Source: an uncultured Lachnospiraceae bacterium (lineage in GTDB: Bacteria; Bacillota; Clostridia; Lachnospirales; Lachnospiraceae). From it: a stretch of DNA of 64,000 bases. A program made the position numbers and the translations under genes. The stretch covers positions 1-64,000 of the forward strand of contig CAJTPM010000002.1 in the NCBI GenBank assembly GCA_910578085.1, given 5' to 3'. Shown here one piece after another: positions 17,421-26,088 of the stretch (position 1 is its first letter; each line of letters opens with the position of its first letter). The notes under the pieces were generated by a model. That model made no database searches. It was given only the letters and a program-made list of their open reading frames with translations, and was not told the origin of the DNA.

Positions 17421-18446
17421 ATGGAATTAGATGAGCGAAAACTGAAAATTCTGCAGGCTGTTATCCGTAACTATCTTGAGACCGGAGAACCGGTGGGAAG
17501 CCGGACGATCTCCAAATATACCGATTTGAATTTAAGCTCTGCGACGATCCGGAATGAGATGGCCGATCTGGAGGAATTGGGTTATATTTTACAGCCCCAC
17601 ACTTCGGCAGGGCGCATCCCTTCCGACAGGGGATACCGGCTTTATGTGGATAACATGATGCGGGAAAAAGAAAAAGAAGTGGAAGAGATGAAGAGCATGC
17701 TCTTAGAAAAGGAAGATAAAATGGAGCATCTCCTGAAACAGGTGGCGAGAGTACTCGCAAATAATACAAACTACGCCACGCTGATCTCCGCCCCTACCGT
17801 ACACCACAATAAAGTAAAGTTCATTCAGCTTTCCCGGGTGGATGAACGACAGCTTCTGGCGGTGATCGTGGTGGAGGGAAACATGATCCGCAACAATATC
17901 CTGGAGACGGAAGAAACGCTGGATGACGAGACGATCTTAAAGTTAAATATGCTGCTCAATACCAACCTGAACGGCCTGTCCATCGATGAGATCAATCTGG
18001 GAATGATAGCCGCCATGAAGCAGACGGCGGGCATCCACAGTGAGATCGTGAGCGGTGTGATCGACGCCGTGGCGGAGGCGATCAGAGCAGATGAGGATCT
18101 TCAGATCTATACCAGCGGCGCAAACAACATTTTCCGATATCCGGAGCTGTCGGACGGCCAGCGGGCCAGTGAGATCATTTCCACTTTTGAGGAGAAAAAG
18201 CAGCTTACAGAGCTGGTGCAGGGGACGCTGACCGACGAGAACAACACAGGTATCCAGGTCTATATCGGGGAAGAGACACCGATGGCGAATATGAAGGACT
18301 GCAGTGTGGTGACGGCAACCTACGAACTGGGTTCTGGTATGAAAGGGACCATAGGGGTGATCGGACCGAAACGGATGGATTATGAGAAGGTCGTGGATGC
18401 GTTGAAAACGATGAAAAAACAGATGGATCAATTGTATGATATATAA
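17421..18446 (+). CDS. hrcA: Heat-inducible transcription repressor HrcA
   Basis: Protein of 341 residues with an N-terminal winged helix (LDERKLKILQAVIRNYLETG, VGSRTISKYTDLNLSSATIR) and the HrcA dimerisation/GAF-like region. The segment YILQPHTSAGRIPSDRGYR is diagnostic. It represses the CIRCE-controlled operon it heads. ATG at 17421 follows AGGGGGAT. Confidence 0.97.
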   Translation: MELDERKLKILQAVIRNYLETGEPVGSRTISKYTDLNLSSATIRNEMADLEELGYILQPHTSAGRIPSDRGYRLYVDNMMREKEKEVEEMKSMLLEKEDKMEHLLKQVARVLANNTNYATLISAPTVHHNKVKFIQLSRVDERQLLAVIVVEGNMIRNNILETEETLDDETILKLNMLLNTNLNGLSIDEINLGMIAAMKQTAGIHSEIVSGVIDAVAEAIRADEDLQIYTSGANNIFRYPELSDGQRASEIISTFEEKKQLTELVQGTLTDENNTGIQVYIGEETPMANMKDCSVVTATYELGSGMKGTIGVIGPKRMDYEKVVDALKTMKKQMDQLYDI

Positions 18447-18503
18447 TATGTGGGAAGAACGTAAAAAAGACATGTTTTACAAAGTCGGAAAGGAATGGGG
18501 ATC

Positions 18504-19235
18504 GTGGAAGAAAAGGAAAAAGATATGGTGACTCCCGAAGAAGAAGCGGAAAAGTTTGTTTCCGGACAGGAAGGCAGCGAGAACGAAACGGTTGAGGAAA
18601 GCGGAAAAACAGCGGAGGACGGCGGGCAGGCCGGATGCGGAGAAACCGGAGAAAAGGCGGAGAGCGAACCGGGCGGGACGGAATCGGATGGCTCGGAGGA
18701 AACAAAGAAAGAAAAGGAGACGGCCGGGCAGGAGAAGGCCGGCAGGGATAAGGAGAAAAAGGTCTTCGGCAGAAAGAACAAAGAAGATAAAAAGACGGAA
18801 GCGCTGAATGAAAAGATTGGTGAACTGGAAGATAAAGTAAAAAGGCAGCTTGCGGAATTTGAAAATTTCAGGCATCGGACCGAGAAAGAAAAAACAGCAA
18901 TGTTTGAGGTCGGTGCGAAGAGCGTCATTGAAAAAATACTGCCGGTGGTGGATAATTTTGAGAGAGGACTTTCAGGACTGTCCGAGGAGGAAAAGGAAGC
19001 GCCCTTTGCATCCGGCATGCAGATGGTTTACAAGCAGCTTCTGACAGAACTTGACAATCTGGGCGTGAAACCCATCGAGGCGGTGGGAAAGGAATTTGAT
19101 CCGAACCTTCACAACGCGGTTATGCAGGTGGAGAGCGAAGAGTATGAGTCCGGCATTGTGGCCCAGGAGATGATGAAGGGTTATCTGTACAGAGACAGCG
19201 TGGTAAGACACAGCATGGTAGCGGTTGTAAGCTGA
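18504..19235 (+). CDS. grpE: Nucleotide exchange factor GrpE
   Basis: Protein of about 243 residues. The first ~95 residues are a very acidic, low-complexity Glu/Lys/Gly extension; the rest is GrpE with the long coiled coil (LNEKIGELEDKVKRQLAEFE), the ENFRHRTEKEK segment and the C-terminal beta domain ending in RDSVVRHSMVAVV. It releases ADP from DnaK. I prefer the GTG at 18504, which has AGGA at the right distance; an ATG at 18495 in the same frame abuts that site and would add three residues. Confidence 0.95.
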   Translation: MEEKEKDMVTPEEEAEKFVSGQEGSENETVEESGKTAEDGGQAGCGETGEKAESEPGGTESDGSEETKKEKETAGQEKAGRDKEKKVFGRKNKEDKKTEALNEKIGELEDKVKRQLAEFENFRHRTEKEKTAMFEVGAKSVIEKILPVVDNFERGLSGLSEEEKEAPFASGMQMVYKQLLTELDNLGVKPIEAVGKEFDPNLHNAVMQVESEEYESGIVAQEMMKGYLYRDSVVRHSMVAVVS

Positions 19236-19359
19236 TACGGCAGGTTGAAAAATACGCGCATGTATCGGAGGGAAGACCGTATGAAAGGCGAAACCCGGGA
19301 ACCGAAAGGTATCCCTGACAAGATAGAACAAAAATATATGATTCAGGAGGAGAAACATT

Positions 19360-21252
19360 ATGAGCAAAATAATCGGTATTGACTTGGGAACAACAAACAG
19401 TTGCGTGGCAGTGATGGAAGGTGGTAAACCCACCGTTATTGCCAACACGGAAGGCGCAAGAACAACACCCTCTGTTGTTGCATTTACAAAAACAGGGGAG
19501 AGACTGGTGGGTGAGCCGGCAAAACGTCAGGCTGTGACCAACGCAGACAACACGATCTCTTCAATCAAGAGAGACATGGGCACAGACAAAAAGAGAAACA
19601 TCGCTGATAAGAGATATTCCCCCCAGGAAATTTCCGCAATGATTTTACAGAAGCTGAAAGCGGACGCGGAGAGCTATCTGGGCGAGAGCGTGTCCGAGGC
19701 GGTTATCACGGTTCCGGCCTACTTCAACGATGCTCAGAGGCAGGCGACCAAGGATGCAGGCAAGATCGCAGGCCTGGAGGTAAAGCGTATCATCAACGAG
19801 CCTACGGCGGCGGCCCTTGCTTACGGTCTGGACAATGAAAAAGAGCAGAAGATCATGGTGTACGATCTGGGCGGCGGTACTTTTGATGTATCGATCATTG
19901 AGATCGGTGACGGTGTGATCGAAGTGCTTGCCACAAACGGCGATACCCGTCTGGGCGGCGACGACTTCGACCAGAAGATCACAGACTATATGATCAGTGA
20001 ATTTAAGAAAACGGAGGGCGTGGATCTGTCCGGTGATAAGATGGCTCTGCAGAGACTGAAAGAGGCCGCTGAAAAAGCGAAAAAAGAGCTGTCCTCGGCG
20101 ACAACCACAAACATTAACCTGCCTTTCATCACAGCGACGGCGGAGGGACCGAAGCACTTTGACATGAATCTGACCAGAGCAAAATTTGATGAGCTGACAC
20201 ATGATCTGGTGGAGAGAACAGCGATTCCGGTGCAGAATGCCATGAGAGATGCGGGCCTGACCAATACTGATCTGGGCAAAGTACTGTTAGTAGGCGGTTC
20301 CACAAGAATTCCTGCCGTACAGGATAAGGTGAAACAGCTGACCGGCAAGGATCCCAACAAGTCCTTAAATCCGGATGAGTGTGTGGCTTTGGGAGCTTCT
20401 GTGCAGGGCGGCAAGCTGGCAGGCGATGCCGGCGCCGGTGAGATCCTGCTGCTTGATGTGACACCACTGTCACTTTCGATCGAAACAGCCGGCGGTATTG
20501 CCACCAGACTGATCGAGAGAAATACGACGATCCCGACCAAGCACAGTCAGATCTTCTCCACCTATTCCGATAATCAGACGGCGGTGGATATCAATGTACT
20601 GCAGGGCGAGAGACAGTTTGCGAAGGACAACAAATCTCTGGGCCAGTTCAGACTGGATGGTATTCCGCCTGCAATGCGCGGCGTTCCGCAGATCGAGGTT
20701 ACCTTTGATATTGATGCCAACGGTATCGTGAACGTATCTGCGAAAGATCTGGGAACAGGCAAAGAACAGCATATCACGATCACAGCCGGCTCCAATATGT
20801 CTGATGACGATATCGAGAGAGCGGTAAAAGAGGCGGCGGAGTTTGAGGCCCAGGATAAGAAGAGAAAGGAAGCTGTGGACACAAGAAACGAGGCGGATTC
20901 CTTCGTATTCCAGACAGAGAAAGCGCTGGGCGAAGTGGGCGACAAGATCGATGCTTCCCAGAAAGCGACCGTGGAGGACGATATCAAGGCGGTGAAAGAA
21001 GTTCTGGAGAGAACAAAAGACCAGACGGATATCTCCGACAGCGATCTGGATGCTCTGAAAGCGGCAAAAGAAAAACTGATGAATGACGCGCAGGCGCTGT
21101 TCACAAAGATGTATGAGAATATGCAGGGCGCGCAGGGCGGCCAGGCAGGTCCCGATATGAGCGGGTTCACCGGTCAGGCTGATGCCGGTACAGCGAATAC
21201 AGGCAGCGCCCCCCAGGATGATGTAGTGGACGGAGATTTCAGAGAAGTATAA
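19360..21252 (+). CDS. dnaK: Chaperone DnaK (Hsp70)
   Basis: Protein of 630 residues. The ATPase domain has IGIDLGTTNSCVAVMEGG, VYDLGGGTFDVSI and VLLVGGSTRIPAVQ; the substrate-binding domain starts after the linker LLLDVTPLSLSIETAGG and ends in a Gly/Gln-rich tail. It works with GrpE and DnaJ in protein folding. ATG at 19360 has CAGGAGGAG upstream. Large reverse-strand frames across it are shadows. Confidence 0.98.
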   Translation: MSKIIGIDLGTTNSCVAVMEGGKPTVIANTEGARTTPSVVAFTKTGERLVGEPAKRQAVTNADNTISSIKRDMGTDKKRNIADKRYSPQEISAMILQKLKADAESYLGESVSEAVITVPAYFNDAQRQATKDAGKIAGLEVKRIINEPTAAALAYGLDNEKEQKIMVYDLGGGTFDVSIIEIGDGVIEVLATNGDTRLGGDDFDQKITDYMISEFKKTEGVDLSGDKMALQRLKEAAEKAKKELSSATTTNINLPFITATAEGPKHFDMNLTRAKFDELTHDLVERTAIPVQNAMRDAGLTNTDLGKVLLVGGSTRIPAVQDKVKQLTGKDPNKSLNPDECVALGASVQGGKLAGDAGAGEILLLDVTPLSLSIETAGGIATRLIERNTTIPTKHSQIFSTYSDNQTAVDINVLQGERQFAKDNKSLGQFRLDGIPPAMRGVPQIEVTFDIDANGIVNVSAKDLGTGKEQHITITAGSNMSDDDIERAVKEAAEFEAQDKKRKEAVDTRNEADSFVFQTEKALGEVGDKIDASQKATVEDDIKAVKEVLERTKDQTDISDSDLDALKAAKEKLMNDAQALFTKMYENMQGAQGGQAGPDMSGFTGQADAGTANTGSAPQDDVVDGDFREV

Positions 21253-21291
21253 AAAGGGTATGTCCGGAAGATATTCTGAAAGGCATGATAA

Positions 21292-21340
21292 GATAAAAAT
21301 TTCTGAGCCTGCACACTCTGCAGGCTGAGAAATTTTTATC
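21292..21340. terminator. Long palindrome between dnaK and dnaJ
   Basis: GATAAAAATTTCT-G-AGCCTGCA pairs with its complement on the far side of a five-base loop, with only one G:G mismatch in 22 positions. The right arm includes a T5 run, so it can act as an attenuator that lowers dnaJ relative to dnaK, or protect the dnaK message. Confidence 0.7.
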
Positions 21341-21458
21341 GCGCGTGGGCTTTCGGCAGGGAATGCAGAAGATTTTTGTCGCTGCAATAGTATGGCGATG
21401 GATCCTGCCATTTCATGACAGTCACAAAAAATTAGATTCAGGTAAAGAGGAAAGCAAC

Positions 21459-22637
21459 ATGGCTGAACAGAAAAGAGATTACTATGAGGTGCTGGGCGTC
21501 GAGAAAAACGCAGATGAGGCGGCACTGAAAAAAGCATACAGAGTACTGGCAAAAAAATATCATCCCGATATGAATCCGGGCGATGCTGAAGCGGAAAAGA
21601 AATTCAAGGAGGCGTCGGAGGCTTATGCGGTGCTCAGCGATCCTGAAAAGAGGCGTCAGTATGACCAGTTCGGGCATGCGGCTTTTGATGGTGCGGGCGG
21701 CGCCGGCGGATTTGATTTCAGCGGTATGGACTTTACCGATATTTTCGGAGATATTTTCGGCGACCTGTTTGGCGGCGGCAGAAGAGGCGGTTTCGGCGGA
21801 GGCCGGGGAAATAACGGCCCCATGCAGGGCGCAAATATCCGTACCTCTGTGCGGATCACCTTTGACGAGGCAGTTTTCGGCTGCACGAAGGAGCTGGAAC
21901 TGAGCGTAAAGGAAGAATGTAAGACCTGCCGGGGCACCGGTGCAAAACCCGGTACGAACCCTGAGACCTGTCCGAAGTGCGGCGGAAAAGGGCAGGTCGT
22001 TATGACATCCCAGTCTTTCTTCGGTACAGTCAGAAATATTCAGACTTGTCCTGACTGCCGCGGTACAGGTAAGATCATTAAAGAGAGATGTCAGGATTGT
22101 CATGGTTCCGGTTATGTGCCGATGCGCAAAAAATTTGCCATGGATATCCCCGCAGGTATTGATAACGGACAGTGCATCCGCAAGAGCGGCCTGGGAGAGC
22201 CCGGCACAAACGGCGGTCCCAGAGGCGATGTGCTGGTGGAAGTAGTGGTGGGACGTCATCCGATCTTCAGACGGCAGGATTACAATATTTTCTCCACGGT
22301 GCCGGTGTCCTACGCGGTGGCCGCGCTGGGCGGGGAAGTGCTGGTAGATACGGTGGACGGCAGAGTTGCCTATGAGGTCAAACCGGGAACCCAGACCGAT
22401 ACCAAGGTGCGTCTGAAAGGAAAGGGTGTGCCTACGCTGCGGAATAAGGAAGTGCGGGGTGATCACTATGTGACGTTAGTGATCCAGACGCCGGAGAAAC
22501 TTTCCGCGGAGGCGAAAGAATTGCTTAGAAGGTTCGATGAACTGACCGGAGATTCCCTGAATGCCGCGAACAAAGCGGGCGAAGAGAAGCAGGCCGAGAG
22601 CGGCGGAGGAAAGAGAAAAAAGAGGAAGCTGTTTTAA
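21459..22637 (+). CDS. dnaJ: Chaperone DnaJ (Hsp40, type I)
   Basis: Protein of 392 residues. J domain with the HPD motif in KKYHPDMNPGD, a Gly/Phe-rich region (residues ~75-115), four CxxCxGxG zinc-binding repeats (CKTCRGTG, CPKCGGKG, CPDCRGTG, CQDCHGSG) and the C-terminal substrate domain. It stimulates DnaK ATPase and delivers clients. The ATG at 21459 has AAAGAGGAAAG upstream and begins MAEQKRDYYEVLGV; the longer in-frame start would run through the upstream palindrome region. Confidence 0.97.
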   Translation: MAEQKRDYYEVLGVEKNADEAALKKAYRVLAKKYHPDMNPGDAEAEKKFKEASEAYAVLSDPEKRRQYDQFGHAAFDGAGGAGGFDFSGMDFTDIFGDIFGDLFGGGRRGGFGGGRGNNGPMQGANIRTSVRITFDEAVFGCTKELELSVKEECKTCRGTGAKPGTNPETCPKCGGKGQVVMTSQSFFGTVRNIQTCPDCRGTGKIIKERCQDCHGSGYVPMRKKFAMDIPAGIDNGQCIRKSGLGEPGTNGGPRGDVLVEVVVGRHPIFRRQDYNIFSTVPVSYAVAALGGEVLVDTVDGRVAYEVKPGTQTDTKVRLKGKGVPTLRNKEVRGDHYVTLVIQTPEKLSAEAKELLRRFDELTGDSLNAANKAGEEKQAESGGGKRKKRKLF

Positions 22638-22677
22638 TAGATAAGAACATAAAGAAATAAATTAATCAGGAAATTAC

Positions 22678-22714
22678 AAAGCCGGCTGGTGATGCAGCCG
22701 GCTTTGCTTCATTT
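22678..22714. terminator. Terminator between convergent genes
   Basis: AAAGCCGGCTG pairs perfectly with CAGCCGGCTTT around a six-base loop. T-rich sequence follows on the plus strand, and the A-run before it becomes a T-run for the reverse-strand genes, so it can serve both dnaJ and the ABC cassette. Confidence 0.8.
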
Positions 22715-22719
22715 CTTTT

Positions 22720-23535
22720 TTATTCCAGATTTAATTTCCGGTTGTTAATGTAGATACATATGCCGCACAGCATAACGAGAGAGACTGCCGTTATGATAAG
22801 GTTGCCATTTAAGATCGTCTTCATAAAAGAAGCCGCATCTCCGTCGAGAAGCGCAGAGAGACTGTAGCCGCTGACTGCCAGAAAGATTGTGTTAACGATC
22901 TGGCTGATCATATAGAAGGCAAGACCGGCGAGAATGCTGTACACGGTGCGGTTTTTCTGCGCAAGCTGCCCGACTGCCATGCTGGCGGCGATCCAGAGAA
23001 TGTACAGCAGGATACCGAGAATAGCTTCCACAGCGCAGGAAAAGAGAAAATAAAAGCCGGATATACCAAATATATCGTTGACGCCCTGCGTGAAGCTGCT
23101 CCACACGATATCGCTGAAGACGTGGGAGAATTCTCCGCCGCTGCCGATCTGCAGAAGGATCAGAACGGACAGGACCGATAACATGGAGGAGAAAAACATC
23201 CAGACGAACATGGCCAGAATCTTTACACTGAAAACTGCAGTGGGGGAGACCGGCAGAGTGTGCGTCAGGTATCCCTGCGCGGAATACATGGTTTTGTAAT
23301 ATTGATAGATAAGATAGATAAAATCCACACAGTAAATGGCGATAATGGCGATAATATAAAGGATCAGCATGGTAGTGCTTAAAACAGTGAAAAAAGTTTT
23401 ATCCGAATCCAGTCCCCTGTTCATGCGATATAAGGCGGCAGAAGCCATGAGAGTAAAAAGACCAAGAGCCGCATAGGTCAGAAACATGGTCTTTGCCGTA
23501 TGTCTGAATTCATATTTGAACAGTTTTCCTAACAT
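22720..23535 (-). CDS. ABC-2 type transporter permease
   Basis: Protein of 271 residues with six predicted membrane segments, beginning MLGKLFKYEFRHTAKTMFL, the usual start of ABC-2 permeases partnered with YtrB/BcrA-like ATPases. It overlaps the ATPase gene by a few bases (stop of the ATPase lies inside its start region), so they form one transcript with the regulator. The exported or flipped substrate is unknown. Confidence 0.85.
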   Translation of the reverse strand: MLGKLFKYEFRHTAKTMFLTYAALGLFTLMASAALYRMNRGLDSDKTFFTVLSTTMLILYIIAIIAIYCVDFIYLIYQYYKTMYSAQGYLTHTLPVSPTAVFSVKILAMFVWMFFSSMLSVLSVLILLQIGSGGEFSHVFSDIVWSSFTQGVNDIFGISGFYFLFSCAVEAILGILLYILWIAASMAVGQLAQKNRTVYSILAGLAFYMISQIVNTIFLAVSGYSLSALLDGDAASFMKTILNGNLIITAVSLVMLCGICIYINNRKLNLE

Positions 23536-24227
23536 TTGAATACCTCCCTGAATAAAGCATCGATGGATTTCTGATGCTGCATGCGGATATCGTCCACAGA
23601 GGCCTGCAGACAGATCTCCCCGTCTTTGAGAAATATCACCTGATCCAGGATCGTTTCAATATCCGATATCAGATGGGTGGAAAGCAAAATGGAAGCCTCG
23701 GGATCATAGTTTGTCAGAATCGTCTGCAAAATGTAATCTCTTGCGGCCGGATCCACACCAGCGATCGGTTCGTCCAGCACATAGAGTTCGGCCCGTCTGC
23801 TCATCACAAGAATAAGCTGCACCTTTTCCTTCGTTCCTTTGGACATGGATTTCAGTCTGTCCTTCGGGCTGATCTGGAGAGAGTTTAACATCTCCAGCGC
23901 GCGGTTTTTGTCAAAATCGGCATAGAATGCGCCGAAGTAATCGAGGACTTCCTGCACAGTGCTGTTCATATTTAAATAGGTCTGATCCGGTAGATAGGAA
24001 ATGATTTTTTTACTCTCTATGCCTACCGGCAGTTTTTTCACATACAGTTCACCGGATGTAGGCGTGAGCAGACCGTTCAACAGCTTGATAAGGGTGGTCT
24101 TTCCGCTGCCGTTTGGGCCTAAAAGGCCGATGATATGGCCGCTTTCTATCTCAAAACTGACGCGGTTTAAGGCGGTATTTTTGCCGTAGGATTTCGTCAG
24201 CTCTTTACAGGTTACCAAAGTGCTCAT
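23529..24227 (-). CDS. ABC transporter ATP-binding protein
   Basis: Protein of 232 residues with Walker A GPNGSGKTTL, Walker B LYVDEP-like VLDEPIAGVDP and the H-loop STHLISDIE. The signature region reads MSKGTKEKVQ in place of LSGGQ, as in the YtrB/YhaQ-type exporters. It is encoded between the GntR regulator and the permease with overlapping ends on both sides. Confidence 0.9.
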   Translation of the reverse strand: MSTLVTCKELTKSYGKNTALNRVSFEIESGHIIGLLGPNGSGKTTLIKLLNGLLTPTSGELYVKKLPVGIESKKIISYLPDQTYLNMNSTVQEVLDYFGAFYADFDKNRALEMLNSLQISPKDRLKSMSKGTKEKVQLILVMSRRAELYVLDEPIAGVDPAARDYILQTILTNYDPEASILLSTHLISDIETILDQVIFLKDGEICLQASVDDIRMQHQKSIDALFREVFKC

Positions 24228-24628
24228 GCCGTCTCCTCCTCCAATGATTCTTTTAACAGTGCCAGCGTCTCCTTCCCGGAAAAGCCAAGCTGCTGCATAC
24301 TGTTTAAAAACTGGGAGATGGCGTCCAGGGCCATCTGTTCTTTTAATTGACTGATCATAGACAGATCCTCCGTAATAAATCTTCCGTTGGTGCGTTTCGT
24401 ATAGACAAGTCCTTCCCGTTCCAGTTCCGAGAAAGCTCTCTGCATCGTGTTTGGATTGACTGCCGCTTCAGCTGCCAGTTCTCTGACGGAAGGCAGCTTA
24501 TCGCCGGGCCTGTAACTGCCGGTGACAATATCCCGTTTCAGTTTTTCCATGATCTGGATAAAGACCGGGCGGTCATTTGTCAGATGCCATTCACTTTCGG
24601 GCTTTTTCATAGTCTGGGTATTTTCCAA
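24224..24628 (-). CDS. GntR-family regulator (YtrA type)
   Basis: Protein of 134 residues. Winged helix in residues ~18-85 (RPVFIQIMEKLKRDIVTGSY, then LPSVRELAAEAAVNPNTMQRA) and a short C-terminal helix pair typical of the YtrA subfamily, which controls linked ABC exporters. The frame begins with TTG at 24628, supported by AAAGGAG ten bases upstream; an in-frame ATG at 24610 lacks a site. Its stop overlaps the ATPase start. Palindromes over its own promoter point to autorepression. Confidence 0.9.
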   Translation of the reverse strand: MENTQTMKKPESEWHLTNDRPVFIQIMEKLKRDIVTGSYRPGDKLPSVRELAAEAAVNPNTMQRAFSELEREGLVYTKRTNGRFITEDLSMISQLKEQMALDAISQFLNSMQQLGFSGKETLALLKESLEEETA

Positions 24629-24682
24629 TGTGATAATACTCCTTTCTGCGCGTCAGCGCCGGATTATACTTTGCAAATGCAG

Positions 24683-24724
24683 ATACGGTATTTTTACCGT
24701 ATTATTGTATTAAGCACATAATAC
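24683..24724. promoter_or_regulatory. Paired palindromes, likely GntR operator
   Basis: ATACGGTA-N4-TACCGTAT (24683-24702) and GTATTA-N6-TAATAC (24707-24724). Their centres are 23 bases apart; the second overlaps the -10 box and the first lies just downstream of the transcription start. This geometry fits autorepression by the encoded YtrA-type regulator. Confidence 0.6.
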
Positions 24725-24746
24725 AGTAATACAAAGACAATGTCAA
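24718..24746 (-). promoter_or_regulatory. Promoter of the GntR/ABC cassette
   Basis: On the reverse strand, perfect TTGACA (complement of 24741-24746), 17 bases, TATTAT (complement of 24718-24723). Confidence 0.8.
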
Positions 24747-24843
24747 GGGAAAAATCAAAATTTTTTAATAATTTTGTTGAGCGGCTTCTTTTTGAGGGGC
24801 ATATGTGGTATTCTGGACAGGAAAGAGTATTGGGAGGCGGAAT

Positions 24844-25989
24844 ATGAAGTGGAAAAAAATCAGGATAAAGACGATCACGGAGGCGGAAGATATCATTGTC
24901 AGCACGCTCTATGATATCGGGCTGGAAGGGGCTCAGATCGAAGACAAAGTGCCGCTCACTGCCCTTGAGAAAGAGCAGATGTTTGTGGATATCATGCCGG
25001 AGGGAGAAGAGGACGATGGTGTGGCGTACCTCAGCTTTTTTGTGGAAGAGGCTGAGGACGGAAGGCTGCTTTTACCGTGGACGGAAGCGATAGAGCGGAT
25101 GGCGTCGGCAGGCGGAGAAGCTGAGGCGGAGACGAAAACGCCATCAGGCGATGGAGCAGAGACAAAAGAGAATACGTCAGTGCGCACCGGGGAGGAGAGA
25201 ATGACGGAAGTGTTGGAGGATGCTTTCGGTGTGGAAAAAGTATATGTCAGAGAGGAAGCCGTGCTGGAGTGCGTAAAGAAAGAGTTGGCGGCCATCCGAC
25301 AGTTTATGGACATCGGCGAGGGGACAGTTGCGGTGGATGAGACGGAGGACATCGACTGGATCAACAACTGGAAGCAATATTTCCATCAGTTTACGATCGA
25401 TGATCTGCTGGTGATTCCGTCCTGGGAGGAAGTGAAACCCGAGGATGCAGAGAAAAAGATTCTGCATATTGATCCCGGGACAGCCTTCGGGACAGGCATG
25501 CATGAGACGACGCAGCTGTGCATCCGGCAGATCAAAAAATACCTGACGTCAGAGACGGTCCTGTTAGATGTGGGGACGGGCAGCGGCATTCTGGGCATCA
25601 TTTCTCTGATGTACGGCGGAAAAAGAGTGGTGGGGACAGACCTGGATCCCTGCGCGGTGCCCGCAGTGAAAGAAAATCTGGAGGCGAATCAGATTCCGGC
25701 GGAGAGCTTTGAGATGATGATCGGCAATATCATAACCGATCAGACGGTGCAGGAGAAGGTGGGCTATGGCTGTTACGATATCGTGGCGGCCAATATACTG
25801 GCGGATGTGCTTTTGCCTTTAACGCCGGTGATCCTGAATCAGTTGAAACCGGGCGGGATCTATATCACGTCGGGGATCATCGATGATAAGGAAGAGGTCG
25901 TGCGGAAAGCCGTGGAAGACGCCGGACTTACAATTCTGGAAGTGACTTACCAGGGGGAGTGGGTGAGCGTAACGGCGCAGAAGCCGTAA
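24844..25989 (+). CDS. prmA: Ribosomal protein L11 methyltransferase
   Basis: Protein of 381 residues with an N-terminal substrate-recognition domain and a C-terminal SAM-dependent domain: DPGTAFGTGMHETTQLC, motif I LLDVGTGSGILGI and the catalytic-region NILADVLL. Residues ~85-125 carry an extra Glu/Ala/Thr-rich insertion before the conserved VYVREEAVLE part, making it longer than the typical ~300 residues. ATG at 24844 has GGGAGGCGG upstream. It is the usual neighbour of dnaJ and rsmE. Confidence 0.95.
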   Translation: MKWKKIRIKTITEAEDIIVSTLYDIGLEGAQIEDKVPLTALEKEQMFVDIMPEGEEDDGVAYLSFFVEEAEDGRLLLPWTEAIERMASAGGEAEAETKTPSGDGAETKENTSVRTGEERMTEVLEDAFGVEKVYVREEAVLECVKKELAAIRQFMDIGEGTVAVDETEDIDWINNWKQYFHQFTIDDLLVIPSWEEVKPEDAEKKILHIDPGTAFGTGMHETTQLCIRQIKKYLTSETVLLDVGTGSGILGIISLMYGGKRVVGTDLDPCAVPAVKENLEANQIPAESFEMMIGNIITDQTVQEKVGYGCYDIVAANILADVLLPLTPVILNQLKPGGIYITSGIIDDKEEVVRKAVEDAGLTILEVTYQGEWVSVTAQKP

Positions 25990-26088
25990 AAAACACGGGA
26001 GACGGGCGGCCGGGGCGCCGGAATGTACAAAGCAGCAGACAGTCTGCGGCATAGGGCGTCAGGGATTGCCGGAAAGTAGGAAACAGAG

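Noticed and set aside
20470..21552. Reverse-strand open frame of 360 codons
   Set aside because: It covers the 3' part of dnaK and the palindrome; no signal or family resemblance.
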